From positions 117 through 64,116 of the forward strand of contig JAPOKA010000008.1 in NCBI GenBank assembly GCA_029977865.1: DNA of 64,000 bases, read 5' to 3'. This document shows positions 27,047 to 35,353 of this stretch, piece by piece. This DNA comes from a bacterium. GTDB taxonomy: Bacteria; Planctomycetota; Phycisphaerae; Phycisphaerales; SM1A02. A program made the translations under genes and the position numbers. The notes beneath the pieces were generated by a model that was given only the letters and a program-made list of their open reading frames with translations, had not been told where the DNA came from and did not search any database. Within the stretch, counting starts at the first letter, position 1, and each line of letters opens with the position of its first letter.

Positions 27047-28534
27047 GTGAGCGAACCGTTGCCGACCCGACCGCTTCGAGCCGCGGGGCGAATCCTCGCG
27101 ATGCTGGCCCTTGTTCTCGCGGCGAGCACCGCCGATGCCGACGACGAGATCGATCGCCAGCAGGAGCGGGTGGTCGAGGCATTCGGCCGTCGCGACTACC
27201 CCGCCGCAGAACGCCTGCTCGAAGACCTGCTCGCCGCCGATCCCGGCCACCCCGAACATCTCTACAACCTCGCCTGCGCCCGCAGCCTGCAAGGTGACGG
27301 CGAGGGCGCGGTCACCCACCTGCTCGCGGCGATCGACGCCGGCTTTCGCGACCCCTCCTTCCTCGAGGAAGACCCCGACCTCGCCGCAGCCCGGGCTGCC
27401 CCCGCCTTCGCCCGGGTACGCGAGGCGGTCGCGAACCTCGCGGCCTCGTCGCCGCTCGCGGCGCGGGCGAGCCTTTCCGCGTGGCTCGACCGCTTCGGGG
27501 CGAGCCGATACCGGGTCGAGGAGGATCCCGCGCGATCGCTCGTGATCGCGACGGTGCTCTCGCCCGAGTCGCACGCCGAGATGATCGAGATGCTCGATCG
27601 CCAGGCCGACCACCTGCTCGCGACGCTGTTCGAACAACCCCCCGCCTCGCCGGTGCTGCTGGTGGTGGCTCGCCCCGAGGACGCGGCGGCGTTCTTCTCC
27701 GACGAATCGACCGCCGGCCTCTACGAGCACGCGCGGCGGCGGCTGGTGACCCGCGACATCGGCGAGAGCCTTCGGCACGAGTTCACCCACCTGCTGCACC
27801 ACGCGCAGATGGAACGCCTCGGGCACCGGCACCCGATCTGGATTCAGGAGGGTCTCGCCAGCCTCTACGAAGCGCATGAGATCGCCGCCGACGGGAGCGT
27901 CCGCTTCCTGCCCAACTCGCGGCACAACGTCGCCTACCGCGCCGCCCGGGCGGGCGTCACCCGACCTTGGCGGGAGGTGGTGACCCTCTCCCCGCGGGAG
28001 TTCATGGCCGAATCGACGCGGCTCTACCCGCAGACTCGGGCAATGTTCGAGTTCATCGCCGCCGAAGCGGGGCTGGCGAGATTCTGGGAGTCGTACCTCC
28101 GCACCTATCCCGAGAGTCCGGATGGCTCGGCGGCCCTGCGCGAGATGTTCGGGGACGATCTCGACGCCATCGAGAAACGGTGGAAGCGATGGGTGATCGG
28201 GCGCGGGCCGATCGACGACTCGGTGCGCCCCGGCGATGCGTCACTCGGCATCGAGGGGGAGGATCTGCCCGACGGCATCCGGGTGGCTCGCCTCGTCCCG
28301 CGTTCGGCGGCGGGCGCCGCGGGAGTCCGCCGCAACGACGTGCTGCTGGCGATCGACGACGCGCCGATCCGCTCCACCCGCGAACTGCTGCTTGCGGTCG
28401 CAGCACGCCGCGTCGGCGAGACCGTTCGGCTGCGGGTTCGCCGCGGCGACACCACCCTCGAACTCTCCGCGGTGTTGCGCCCCCTTCCCAACAGCGCGGG
28501 CGGGACTGCGATCTCGCCGCGGCCGCGCCGTTGA
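27047..28534 (+). CDS. Exported TPR / peptidase-MA-like metalloprotease / PDZ protein
   Basis: A 495-residue exported protein. A signal peptide ends near ALVLAASTADA, and TPR-like helices span about 28-100 (DYPAAERLLEDLLAADPGHPEHLYNLACA, in part). The gluzincin zinc site is RHEFTHLLHH (His244, Glu245, His248), with the third ligand Glu268 in WIQEGLASLYE, as in peptidase MA-like proteins. A PDZ domain lies at about 395-485 (VARLVPRSAAGAAGVRRNDV). It starts at GTG 27047, 100 nt after purN. A role in periplasmic protein processing is inferred; the substrate is unknown. Confidence 0.85.
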   Translation: MSEPLPTRPLRAAGRILAMLALVLAASTADADDEIDRQQERVVEAFGRRDYPAAERLLEDLLAADPGHPEHLYNLACARSLQGDGEGAVTHLLAAIDAGFRDPSFLEEDPDLAAARAAPAFARVREAVANLAASSPLAARASLSAWLDRFGASRYRVEEDPARSLVIATVLSPESHAEMIEMLDRQADHLLATLFEQPPASPVLLVVARPEDAAAFFSDESTAGLYEHARRRLVTRDIGESLRHEFTHLLHHAQMERLGHRHPIWIQEGLASLYEAHEIAADGSVRFLPNSRHNVAYRAARAGVTRPWREVVTLSPREFMAESTRLYPQTRAMFEFIAAEAGLARFWESYLRTYPESPDGSAALREMFGDDLDAIEKRWKRWVIGRGPIDDSVRPGDASLGIEGEDLPDGIRVARLVPRSAAGAAGVRRNDVLLAIDDAPIRSTRELLLAVAARRVGETVRLRVRRGDTTLELSAVLRPLPNSAGGTAISPRPRR

Positions 28535-28595
28535 TGTCGCCGTGCGGCGCTCGTAGACTTCGCGCATCCCGCCCACGTCGCCTCGAGAGTCGCCC

Positions 28596-29432
28596 ATGCA
28601 GGCCGCCCGGCCTCGCCCTTCCGCCCCGACGTTCCGCACGCTGTTTCTCCGCGGACTCGCGGTGGTCCTTCCGTCGGTCCTGACTCTCTGGCTGCTCGTC
28701 CAGGCCTATCGCTTCGTCGACCGCTCGATCGCGGCACCCATCAACGAGGGGATCCGCCTCGGCATCGAGCAACTCGACCGGCGGTGGCCGGTGCTTCCGG
28801 CCCGGTTCGATCCCACACCCTCGGAGGTCTTCGCCGAGGTGGCGGCGACGGCAAGCAGCCGCACTCCGCTCGACAGCGACCAGGCCCGGCAGCAGCTCCG
28901 CGAGCAGAGCTTCAAGGCGTGGTGGAACGACACCTGGTACGTGGATCTCATCGGCCTGGCGGTCGCGGTGGTGGCGGTGTGGCTGGCGGGCCGCTTCGTC
29001 GGCGGGCTCCTCGGTCGGCAGATCTACCGCCGCCTCGAACGGCTGCTCACCTCGGTGCCGGTGGTGAAGCACGTCTATCCGCACGTGAAGCAGGTGGTGG
29101 AATTCCTGATTTCCGACGAGCGGCCGATGAAGTTCAACCGCGTGGTCGCCATTCAGTACCCTCGCCAAGGCATCTGGTCGCTCGGCCTCGTGACCGGCGA
29201 GGGACTTTCCGCGATGCGTGGCGCCGCAGGCGACGCCTTGACGATCTTCGTGCCCAGTTCTCCCACCCCGTTCACCGGATACACCATCACCGTGCCGAAG
29301 CAGGATGCCGTGGAGCTCGACCTGACCATCGACGAAGCGCTTCGATTCGTGGTCACGGCCGGGGTCCTCTCCCCCACGCGGCCCGGTGGGGTGCCGGAAC
29401 TCCCGCAACCCCGTCTCAAGGAGGGACGCTGA
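28596..29432 (+). CDS. DUF502-family membrane protein
   Basis: A 278-residue inner-membrane protein with two hydrophobic segments (about 16-37 and 113-135). The DUF502 core reads RLLTSVPVVKHVYPHVKQVVEFL-like in its central stretch, followed by the beta-rich part YPRQGIWSLGLVTGEG and VFVPSSPTPFTGY-type wording (IFVPSSPTPFTGYT). The family has no settled function. The stop overlaps the start of hpf by one nucleotide (TGATG), and a GGAGGG Shine-Dalgarno for hpf lies in its last codons. A TAGACT -10-like element precedes the gene by about 38 nt. Confidence 0.87.
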   Translation: MQAARPRPSAPTFRTLFLRGLAVVLPSVLTLWLLVQAYRFVDRSIAAPINEGIRLGIEQLDRRWPVLPARFDPTPSEVFAEVAATASSRTPLDSDQARQQLREQSFKAWWNDTWYVDLIGLAVAVVAVWLAGRFVGGLLGRQIYRRLERLLTSVPVVKHVYPHVKQVVEFLISDERPMKFNRVVAIQYPRQGIWSLGLVTGEGLSAMRGAAGDALTIFVPSSPTPFTGYTITVPKQDAVELDLTIDEALRFVVTAGVLSPTRPGGVPELPQPRLKEGR

Positions 29433-29728
29433 TGCAGATCAACATCACCGGTCGGCACATGTCCGTCACCACGCCCATCGAGGAGTACATTCACCGCAAG
29501 GTGGACCGTCTCCCGCGCCATTTCGATCGCGTCCAGCAAATCTCGGTGGTGATCGAGAAGCAGCCCAACGAGTATCACGTCGAGATCCTCGTCGACGTGG
29601 AAGGCCACAAGGACTTCGTGGCCAACGGCACTCACGAGGATCTCTACGCCTGCGTGGATGTGACCGTCGATCGATCCGTACGGCAGCTGACCGACTTCAA
29701 GGAAAAGCTGCGGCAGCACAAGCACTGA
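29432..29728 (+). CDS. hpf: Ribosome hibernation-promoting factor, short form
   Basis: Ribosome-associated inhibitor of the HPF/YfiA family, 98 residues, the short form without a dimerisation tail. It starts QINITGRHMSVTTPIEEYI and continues with KVDRLPRHFDRV and VEGHKDFVANGTHEDLYACVD, the usual beta-alpha-beta-beta-beta-alpha pattern. The start is fixed by GGAGGG and by the 1-nt overlap with the DUF502 gene. ptsN follows 27 nt later. In many bacteria hpf sits next to ptsN and HPr-type genes, as here. Confidence 0.92.
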   Translation: MQINITGRHMSVTTPIEEYIHRKVDRLPRHFDRVQQISVVIEKQPNEYHVEILVDVEGHKDFVANGTHEDLYACVDVTVDRSVRQLTDFKEKLRQHKH

Positions 29729-29755
29729 CTCCCCGAGACCGAACTGGACAGGCCC

Positions 29756-30232
29756 ATGCGATTCCGAGAGATCGTCGTTGAGACCGCCATCCTCCCCTCC
29801 CTCTCCGCCGACAAGCGCGATGACGCCATCGCCGAACTGGTCGACGCGCTGGTGGAGTCCAAGACCATCGCCAAGAAGGACCGCGACGCCTTCTTCAAGG
29901 CGGTGATCGCCCGCGAGAAGAAGGGCTCGACCGGGTTCGGGCACGGGGTCGCGGTGCCCCACGTGAAGAGCCCGAAGATCGAGAAGCTCGCGGTCGCGGT
30001 CGGCATCAGCGACGTCGGGGTCGAGTTCAACGCCCTCGATCGCAAGCCGGTGCACTCGATCTTCCTGCTGCTGAGCCCCGAGCATCGCCCCGAAGACCAC
30101 CTCGAGGCCATGGAGTTGATCTTCGGGCAGCTTCGCCACGATCGCTTCCGCAGCTTCCTCCGTCAGGCCGCGACGGTCGAGGATGTGGTCCGGCTTCTCG
30201 ACGAGGCGGACTCCAACCGCGCCGCCCGCTGA
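29756..30232 (+). CDS. ptsN: PTS IIA component, nitrogen-regulatory PtsN type
   Basis: A 158-residue IIA domain of the fructose/mannitol fold (PtsN, EIIA-Ntr). The phosphorylated histidine is His69 in GSTGFGHGVAVPHVK. The C-terminal SPEHRPEDHLEAMELIF and FRSFLRQAATVEDV blocks match the family. No membrane IIB/IIC gene is nearby, so a regulatory rather than a transport role is likely. An HPr gene follows 36 nt downstream. Confidence 0.9.
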   Translation: MRFREIVVETAILPSLSADKRDDAIAELVDALVESKTIAKKDRDAFFKAVIAREKKGSTGFGHGVAVPHVKSPKIEKLAVAVGISDVGVEFNALDRKPVHSIFLLLSPEHRPEDHLEAMELIFGQLRHDRFRSFLRQAATVEDVVRLLDEADSNRAAR

Positions 30233-30268
30233 TTTCGCCGCTCGGTTCCCGCACCTCCGGACCTCAAC

Positions 30269-30541
30269 GTGCCCACGATCCGCGTGGCCATCTCCAATCG
30301 CCTCGGCCTGCATGCGCGGCCGGCAACCACCTTCGCCCAGGCGGCGGGGCAGTTCCGCGCCACGGTGCGGGTGCGGCGATCGGATTCGCCGGAGTGGATC
30401 GACGGCAAGAGCATCATGCAGTTGCTCATGCTCGCGGCGACCGCAGGCACCGTGCTCGAGATCGAGGCGGCCGGACCCGACGAGGGCGACGCGGTTCGGG
30501 AGCTGAAGCAGTTGGTCGAGAACCGGTTCGACGAGGAGTAG
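30269..30541 (+). CDS. HPr family phosphocarrier
   Basis: A 90-residue HPr-like protein. The phosphorylated histidine is His15 in NRLGLHARPATTFAQAA, and the regulatory serine position is kept in DGKSIMQLLMLAA (Ser48, matching Ser46 of classical HPr). It starts at a GTG 36 nt after ptsN. Together with ptsN it resembles the nitrogen PTS; enzyme I and HPr kinase are not in the window. Confidence 0.93.
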   Translation: MPTIRVAISNRLGLHARPATTFAQAAGQFRATVRVRRSDSPEWIDGKSIMQLLMLAATAGTVLEIEAAGPDEGDAVRELKQLVENRFDEE

Positions 30542-30686
30542 ACGGAGCAGGACACCTCGGTCCGGCATCGGGGCCGCAGCCGCCGCGATCGCCAGCCCTC
30601 CGTCCGGCGGCGCGACCCGCGTTGGGTCTGGATCGGTGGCGCGACCAGCGCCGGGCTGGCCACCGCGATGGTGGGTGATTGCCGGG

Positions 30687-30714
30687 TTGCGGAGCGCAGA
30701 ACCGGTGGCATACT
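30687..30714 (+). promoter_or_regulatory. Promoter of the HAF-repeat dockerin protein gene
   Basis: -35 TTGCGG (30687-30692), a 16-nt spacer and -10 CATACT (30709-30714), 17 nt before the ATG at 30732. Confidence 0.45.
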
Positions 30715-30731
30715 CCGACCCGAACCCACCC

Positions 30732-31925
30732 ATGCGAACGGCTCTGCCTGATTCGGGTCTCGCGCTCTTGACATCGGCGGTGACGCTGGCGCTGACCGCC
30801 GCGACCGCCACCGCAGCGCCACCCGTTTATCGGGCGATTCCCATCGCGAACGCGGTGGGGCCGACCGCGATCAACGAGTCGGCCACCGTGGTCGGCACCA
30901 ACAGCAGTCCCATCCGAGCCTGGATCTCGAGCGCTGGTGCCCCCGCGGTGCTGCTTCCGCTGCCGGCGGGCATGGCGAGTTCCTGGGCGCATGACGTGAA
31001 CGAGGCCGGCGTCGTCGTCGGCGCCGTCGGAGCGCAGTACTCGCCGGAGTTCGGCGGCAAGGCCGCGGCCTGGCTGCCGGTGCGCGGCGGATACGAGGTG
31101 GTGGTGCTCGGTGCCCTCCCGGGGCATGTGGCCAGCGACGCCACCGCCCTCAACAACGTCGGCGACATCGTGGGCTGGTCCTCCAACGGAACCTATCGCC
31201 TGCCGGTCCTGTTTTCGCTCTCCTCGCCGCCGGCGAATCTGCAGGCGACGGGACTCTTCGATCCGCAGGACGTCAACGACGAGCGCGTGGTGGTCGATCG
31301 CTCCTTCACCGTCAAGCGACTCGACCTCGCCACCATGCAGGTCGACGATCTCGGAACGCCCGGGGCGGGATACCTCGCAACCGCCGCCACCGCGATCAAC
31401 GGCGGCGGAACCATCAGCGGCATCGCAATCCGGACCAGCACCACCTGCGATCGCGAGGCGGCGCGCTTTTCCGACAGCAACGGCTGGGAGATCCTGAGCA
31501 ACTGCGGCCCCTACAACGGCGCGCAGGACCTCAACGACCTCGGCGACGTGACGCTGAGCGCACAGCTCATGCACTACGTGCGCTTCGTCGACGAGGGCAC
31601 CTACGCGATCCAATCGCTCATCGACGAGGCCGAGGGTCCCTGGTACCCGTTCTCGTTCACGGGGCTGGCCATCAACAACGCCCGAGAGATCGCCTTGAAC
31701 GCAAGCCACCCCGCCTCGGGTTTCGGCGGGGCGGTGCTGCTCGTTCCCATCGGGCCCGAGGAAGATCTCAACGGCGACGGAACCGTCGATGCAGCGGACC
31801 TGACCATCCTGTTGGCGGCCTGGGGGCGGTGCCAAGGGTGCGCCGCCGACTTCGATGGCAACGGCGAGGTCGAAGGCCCCGATCTCACCAGGCTGCTGGC
31901 CGCGTGGGGCGGCAGCGGGCGCTGA
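30732..31925 (+). CDS. Exported HAF-repeat-like protein with C-terminal dockerin-like module
   Basis: A 397-residue secreted protein with a signal peptide (hydrophobic LALLTSAVTLALTAATATAA). The body has repeated 'AxxINExGxVVG' units (GPTAINESATVVGTN, AHDVNEAGVVVGAV, ATALNNVGDIVGWS, ATAINGGGTISGIA), as in HAF-repeat propeller-like proteins. The C-terminus carries paired dockerin-like units, DLNGDGTVDAADLTILLAAWG and DFDGNGEVEGPDLTRLLAAWG. The ATG at 30732 is chosen for the signal peptide and nearby promoter. It is convergent with gpsA, with 40 nt between the stops. Confidence 0.8.
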   Translation: MRTALPDSGLALLTSAVTLALTAATATAAPPVYRAIPIANAVGPTAINESATVVGTNSSPIRAWISSAGAPAVLLPLPAGMASSWAHDVNEAGVVVGAVGAQYSPEFGGKAAAWLPVRGGYEVVVLGALPGHVASDATALNNVGDIVGWSSNGTYRLPVLFSLSSPPANLQATGLFDPQDVNDERVVVDRSFTVKRLDLATMQVDDLGTPGAGYLATAATAINGGGTISGIAIRTSTTCDREAARFSDSNGWEILSNCGPYNGAQDLNDLGDVTLSAQLMHYVRFVDEGTYAIQSLIDEAEGPWYPFSFTGLAINNAREIALNASHPASGFGGAVLLVPIGPEEDLNGDGTVDAADLTILLAAWGRCQGCAADFDGNGEVEGPDLTRLLAAWGGSGR

Positions 31926-31965
31926 GCGGTTCGACGGGCCGGTCGAATCTCGCGAGAGAACTGTT

Positions 31966-32943
31966 TCAGACCTCGGCGCCGACTTCCCGCCGCATGAGTT
32001 CCGCGAGCGCTCGCTGCGGCGGAAGGCCATCGAAGAGCACTGCCCGCACCGCCTGCGAGATCGGCATTTCGACTCCACGCTCGTCGGCAAGGCGGCAGAT
32101 CGCCTTCGAAGTCTCGACGCCTTCGACCACGCTCTCCGTGGCCGCAAGATGATCGGCGAGGGACTCGCCCCGCCCGATCGCCTCGCCGCACGAGCGGTTT
32201 CGCCCTTCCGGGCAGAAGCAGGTGGTGGCGAGGTCGCCGACTCCGGCGATGCCGGAGAAGGTCTCCGCTCTCGCCCCGAGTGCGAGACCGAGCCGCGTGA
32301 TCTCGGCGAGGCCTCGCGCGAGCAGCGCGCTCTTCGCGTTGAACCCGGCCTCGAGCCCATCGAGGATCCCCGCGGCGATGGCGATGACGTTCTTGGCGGC
32401 ACCAGCGATCTCGACACCGAGGGGATCGGGGCTGGTGTAGACCCGCATCCAAGGCGCGAGGAACATCTGCTGCACCTCCGAGGCCCACGACTCGTCCTCG
32501 CTCGCGGCAACAAGCGTCGCCGGCAGCCGCCGCGCGAGTTCCGACGCGATGGTGGGACCGGAGAGCACGCAGACCGCCGCACCCGACCGAAGCCCGGCGA
32601 GGATCTGGCTCGGACGATCGAGCGAGCTGGTCTCGATGCCCTTGGAGACGCTGATCAGGGGCACCGAAGCACTGGGAAACCTCGACCAGACCCCGCGAAG
32701 AAACTGCACCGGGATCGCGCTCACCGCCGCGTCGGCGCCCTCGATGGCCTCGTCCTCGGCGGAGACGACTTCGATCGAGCCGGGGAGGTCGAGTCCCTCG
32801 ACGCGGGGAGACCGGCGGGTTCGCCGAATCGCGTCGAGTGCCGCTTGAAACGGGCCCCAGAGCCTGACCTCGTGGCCACCCTCGGCGAGTTGCGTCGCCA
32901 GCACCAACCCCATCTGTCCATCGCCGACGACGGTGATTCGCAT
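31966..32943 (-). CDS. gpsA: Glycerol-3-phosphate dehydrogenase [NAD(P)+]
   Basis: Reduces dihydroxyacetone phosphate to sn-glycerol-3-phosphate for phospholipid synthesis. It is 325 residues, the usual size. The Rossmann motif is VVGDGQMGLVLA, a variant of the common GxGSWGTA. Lys101 in SVSKGIE and the catalytic Lys184 in GAAKNVIAIAAGI are present, and AGVGDLATTC ... GRNRSCGEAIGRG is the substrate-site block. ATG 32943 begins at the Rossmann strand. A TATAGT hexamer lies 10 nt before the start on the minus strand, giving a very short or absent leader. It is divergent from the P-type ATPase gene. Confidence 0.93.
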   Translation of the reverse strand: MRITVVGDGQMGLVLATQLAEGGHEVRLWGPFQAALDAIRRTRRSPRVEGLDLPGSIEVVSAEDEAIEGADAAVSAIPVQFLRGVWSRFPSASVPLISVSKGIETSSLDRPSQILAGLRSGAAVCVLSGPTIASELARRLPATLVAASEDESWASEVQQMFLAPWMRVYTSPDPLGVEIAGAAKNVIAIAAGILDGLEAGFNAKSALLARGLAEITRLGLALGARAETFSGIAGVGDLATTCFCPEGRNRSCGEAIGRGESLADHLAATESVVEGVETSKAICRLADERGVEMPISQAVRAVLFDGLPPQRALAELMRREVGAEV

Positions 32944-33109
32944 GATCGGGACGACTATACGAGCCCCTCCCTGCGGGCGGGCAGTCCCTCGAACCGGCCG
33001 TTCGCCGCGAACCGGCCGACCAGCCTCTGCGTCCAACCCCTCCGCACACCCGCGTTTCCATCGATGCCTGCTAGTCTTTGCGTCTCGCACCGCCACGGAG
33101 TCCGCCACC

Positions 33110-35179
33110 GTGTCCAGTTCCTCGATCGAGCACACCCTGCCTGCCACCCACACCCATGACCAAGGTCCCGGCAGTCGCGCACCGGTCGAGGATTCGGGTT
33201 CTGGAGGGGGCGAGCGGCTCGAACGGCAGCTGGTGGTGGCGCTCGCCGGCGGCGTGCTACTGCTCTGCTCGTGGGTGGCCGGGCTCATCGGGTACGAACC
33301 CTCGGTGGCCCAGATTCCGGCCGCGATCGGCGCCATCGTGCTCGTCCTTCCGCTCGCCCGAGGGGCGTGGCAGGAACTCCGTGCCGGCTCGGCGTCGAGC
33401 GACTCGCTCGCCTGCCTCGCGGTGCTGGCGGCGCTGGCGAACAACTACTTCCTGGCTGCGGGTTTTCTCGCGTTCTTCCTCTGGCTCGCCGAACTCGTCC
33501 TCTCCCGCACCGCGTGGGGCGCCCAGCGAGCGATCCGAGATCTGGTCGAACTGACGCCCGACGTCGCCCGCCTCGTCGAAGCCGACGGCCGCGAACGCGA
33601 AGTCGCCCAGTCGGCGCTGCGGGTTGGCCAGACCGTCCGAGTCCGTCCGGGCGAGAACCTCCCCGCGGACGGCAAGGTGGTGGTTGGCACTTCCAACATC
33701 AATCAGGCCTCGTTGACCGGTGAAGCGGTTCCGGTCGAGGTGCAGCCGGGGTCGGAGGTCTACGCCGGCACCACCAACCTCACCGGCCAGATCGATCTCG
33801 AGGTCACCGCGGTGGCCGGGCAGACCACCATCGGCAAGGTCGAACGCCTGATCCGTGAGGCGGAGAGTTCCCGCACCCGCCGACAAGAGTTGATCGAGCG
33901 GCTCGCGACCTACTACGTGCCGGTGGTGCTCATGGTGGCGCTGGTGGTCTGGTTCTTCACCAGCCGCAGCACCGACGCCGCCGTGCGCGACTCTGCGGCG
34001 GAGCGGGCCATCACCGTGCTGGTGGTGACCTGTCCCGGCGCCCTGCTCATCGCGTATCCAACCGCCATGGTCGCCGCCTTCGCAGCCGCGGCACGCCTGG
34101 GAATCATGATCAAGCAGACCCGCACCCTCGAGGCTGCCTCCGAGGTCGACACCGTGGTGATGGACAAGACCGGCACCATCACGACCGGCAAGTTCGCGGT
34201 GAGTCGGCTCGCCCCGGCCGAGGGCGTCGAGGGCGCCACGCTGCTGCAGGCCGCCGCCGACGCCGAGCAGAGCTCGAATCACCCCCTCGCGAAGTCGATC
34301 CTCGAGACCGCTCGCCGAGCCCGCATCGAGCCGCGGGCGGTCGAAGAGGTCAAGGAGTCCCACGGTCGCGGCGTTTCCGCCAAGGTCGGAGATGGGCTGG
34401 TGCTTGCGGGCCGCGGTTCCTGGATCGCCGAACTGCATCCCGAGTTTGCCGAGGCGGTGCGCGAGGTCGAACAGAAGATCGACGGAATGTCAGGCGTGCA
34501 TGTCTTCGAGAATGGGCGCTATCTCGGTGCGGTCGGCCTCGAGGACAAGCTCCGCCGCCACGCCTCCGAGGCGATTTCCTCGCTGCGGCAGCTCGGGGTG
34601 CGTCGGGTGAGCATCTTCACCGGCGATCGACTGTCGGTGGCAGTGCGAGTCGGCCAGGCGGTGGGAGTCGACTCGGTGGAGGCGGAGTGTCTGCCCGAGG
34701 AGAAGCACGCCCAACTGCAGTACCTCATCCAGCGCGGCAGCCGCACCCTGGTCGTCGGCGACGGCATCAACGACGGCCCGATCCTGGCGTCCGCCGATGT
34801 CGGCGTGGCGATGGGGCTCTCCGGATCGGACATCGCGACCAACTCCGCGGGCGTCGCGCTCATGAACGACGATCTCCGCCACGTGCCCTTCCTCGTCGAA
34901 CTCGCTCGCCGCGCTCGGGGCGTCATCGCCCAGAACATCGCGGCGAGTCTGCTGCTTGCCCTCGTCGGCCTGGCCCTCGCGGCGAGCGGGCAGATCCAGA
35001 TCTGGGTGACGCCGTTCTATCAGGCGGTTGCGTACGTCTTCGTCATTGCCAACAGCCTGCGGCTGGTGCGCTTCGGCGAGGACTTCGCCGGCGCCGAGGA
35101 GTACCGCCGGGCCGAGGAGGCCCGCAAGGCCTCGCTGCCGACCCGCTCGGCGAGCCGACGACTCGCGACCGGCACCTGA
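33110..35179 (+). CDS. P1B-type heavy-metal ATPase with CPG membrane motif
   Basis: A 689-residue metal-transporting P-type ATPase without an N-terminal HMA domain; only a short THTHD-containing leader precedes the first membrane helix. The actuator loop has SLTGEAVPVEV. The membrane metal motif is TCPGALLIAYP (Cys308-Pro-Gly310), where CPC or SPC is usual. The phosphorylation site is DKTGTITTGKF (Asp352), SSNHPLAKSIL carries the P1B HP motif, and GDGINDGPIL (from about 550) is the hinge. The metal is uncertain because of the CPG motif. It starts at GTG 33110 with GGAG 9 nt upstream and TAGTCT at 33072-33077. Confidence 0.9.
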   Translation: MSSSSIEHTLPATHTHDQGPGSRAPVEDSGSGGGERLERQLVVALAGGVLLLCSWVAGLIGYEPSVAQIPAAIGAIVLVLPLARGAWQELRAGSASSDSLACLAVLAALANNYFLAAGFLAFFLWLAELVLSRTAWGAQRAIRDLVELTPDVARLVEADGREREVAQSALRVGQTVRVRPGENLPADGKVVVGTSNINQASLTGEAVPVEVQPGSEVYAGTTNLTGQIDLEVTAVAGQTTIGKVERLIREAESSRTRRQELIERLATYYVPVVLMVALVVWFFTSRSTDAAVRDSAAERAITVLVVTCPGALLIAYPTAMVAAFAAAARLGIMIKQTRTLEAASEVDTVVMDKTGTITTGKFAVSRLAPAEGVEGATLLQAAADAEQSSNHPLAKSILETARRARIEPRAVEEVKESHGRGVSAKVGDGLVLAGRGSWIAELHPEFAEAVREVEQKIDGMSGVHVFENGRYLGAVGLEDKLRRHASEAISSLRQLGVRRVSIFTGDRLSVAVRVGQAVGVDSVEAECLPEEKHAQLQYLIQRGSRTLVVGDGINDGPILASADVGVAMGLSGSDIATNSAGVALMNDDLRHVPFLVELARRARGVIAQNIAASLLLALVGLALAASGQIQIWVTPFYQAVAYVFVIANSLRLVRFGEDFAGAEEYRRAEEARKASLPTRSASRRLATGT

Positions 35180-35213
35180 ATTCACCGGCCCGCAGTCATC
35201 GACGAGGTCGGGC

Positions 35214-35234
35214 CGGAGCCGACGGCAGGCTCCG
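35214..35234. terminator. Hairpin between convergent P-type ATPase and fbaB genes
   Basis: A 7-bp stem CGGAGCC / GGCTCCG with a 7-nt loop lies 34 nt after the ATPase stop. It has no T-tract, so the role is inferred from position between convergent genes. Confidence 0.3.
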
Positions 35235-35353
35235 CCGATGGTCCGCGTCGATCGCCACCGCGTCGAAACCTGCGGAGTTCCACGACCGTGGCCGCACGTG
35301 AGGCCAGAGCGCGGTCGGACCTCTGAAGTTCTCGCTCGAACTGCCCGCAGCGG

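Noticed and set aside
31949-31958. TCTCGCGAGA palindrome between HAF-protein gene and gpsA as an operator
   Set aside because: It lies between convergent gene ends, where an operator is not expected, and is too short to be significant.
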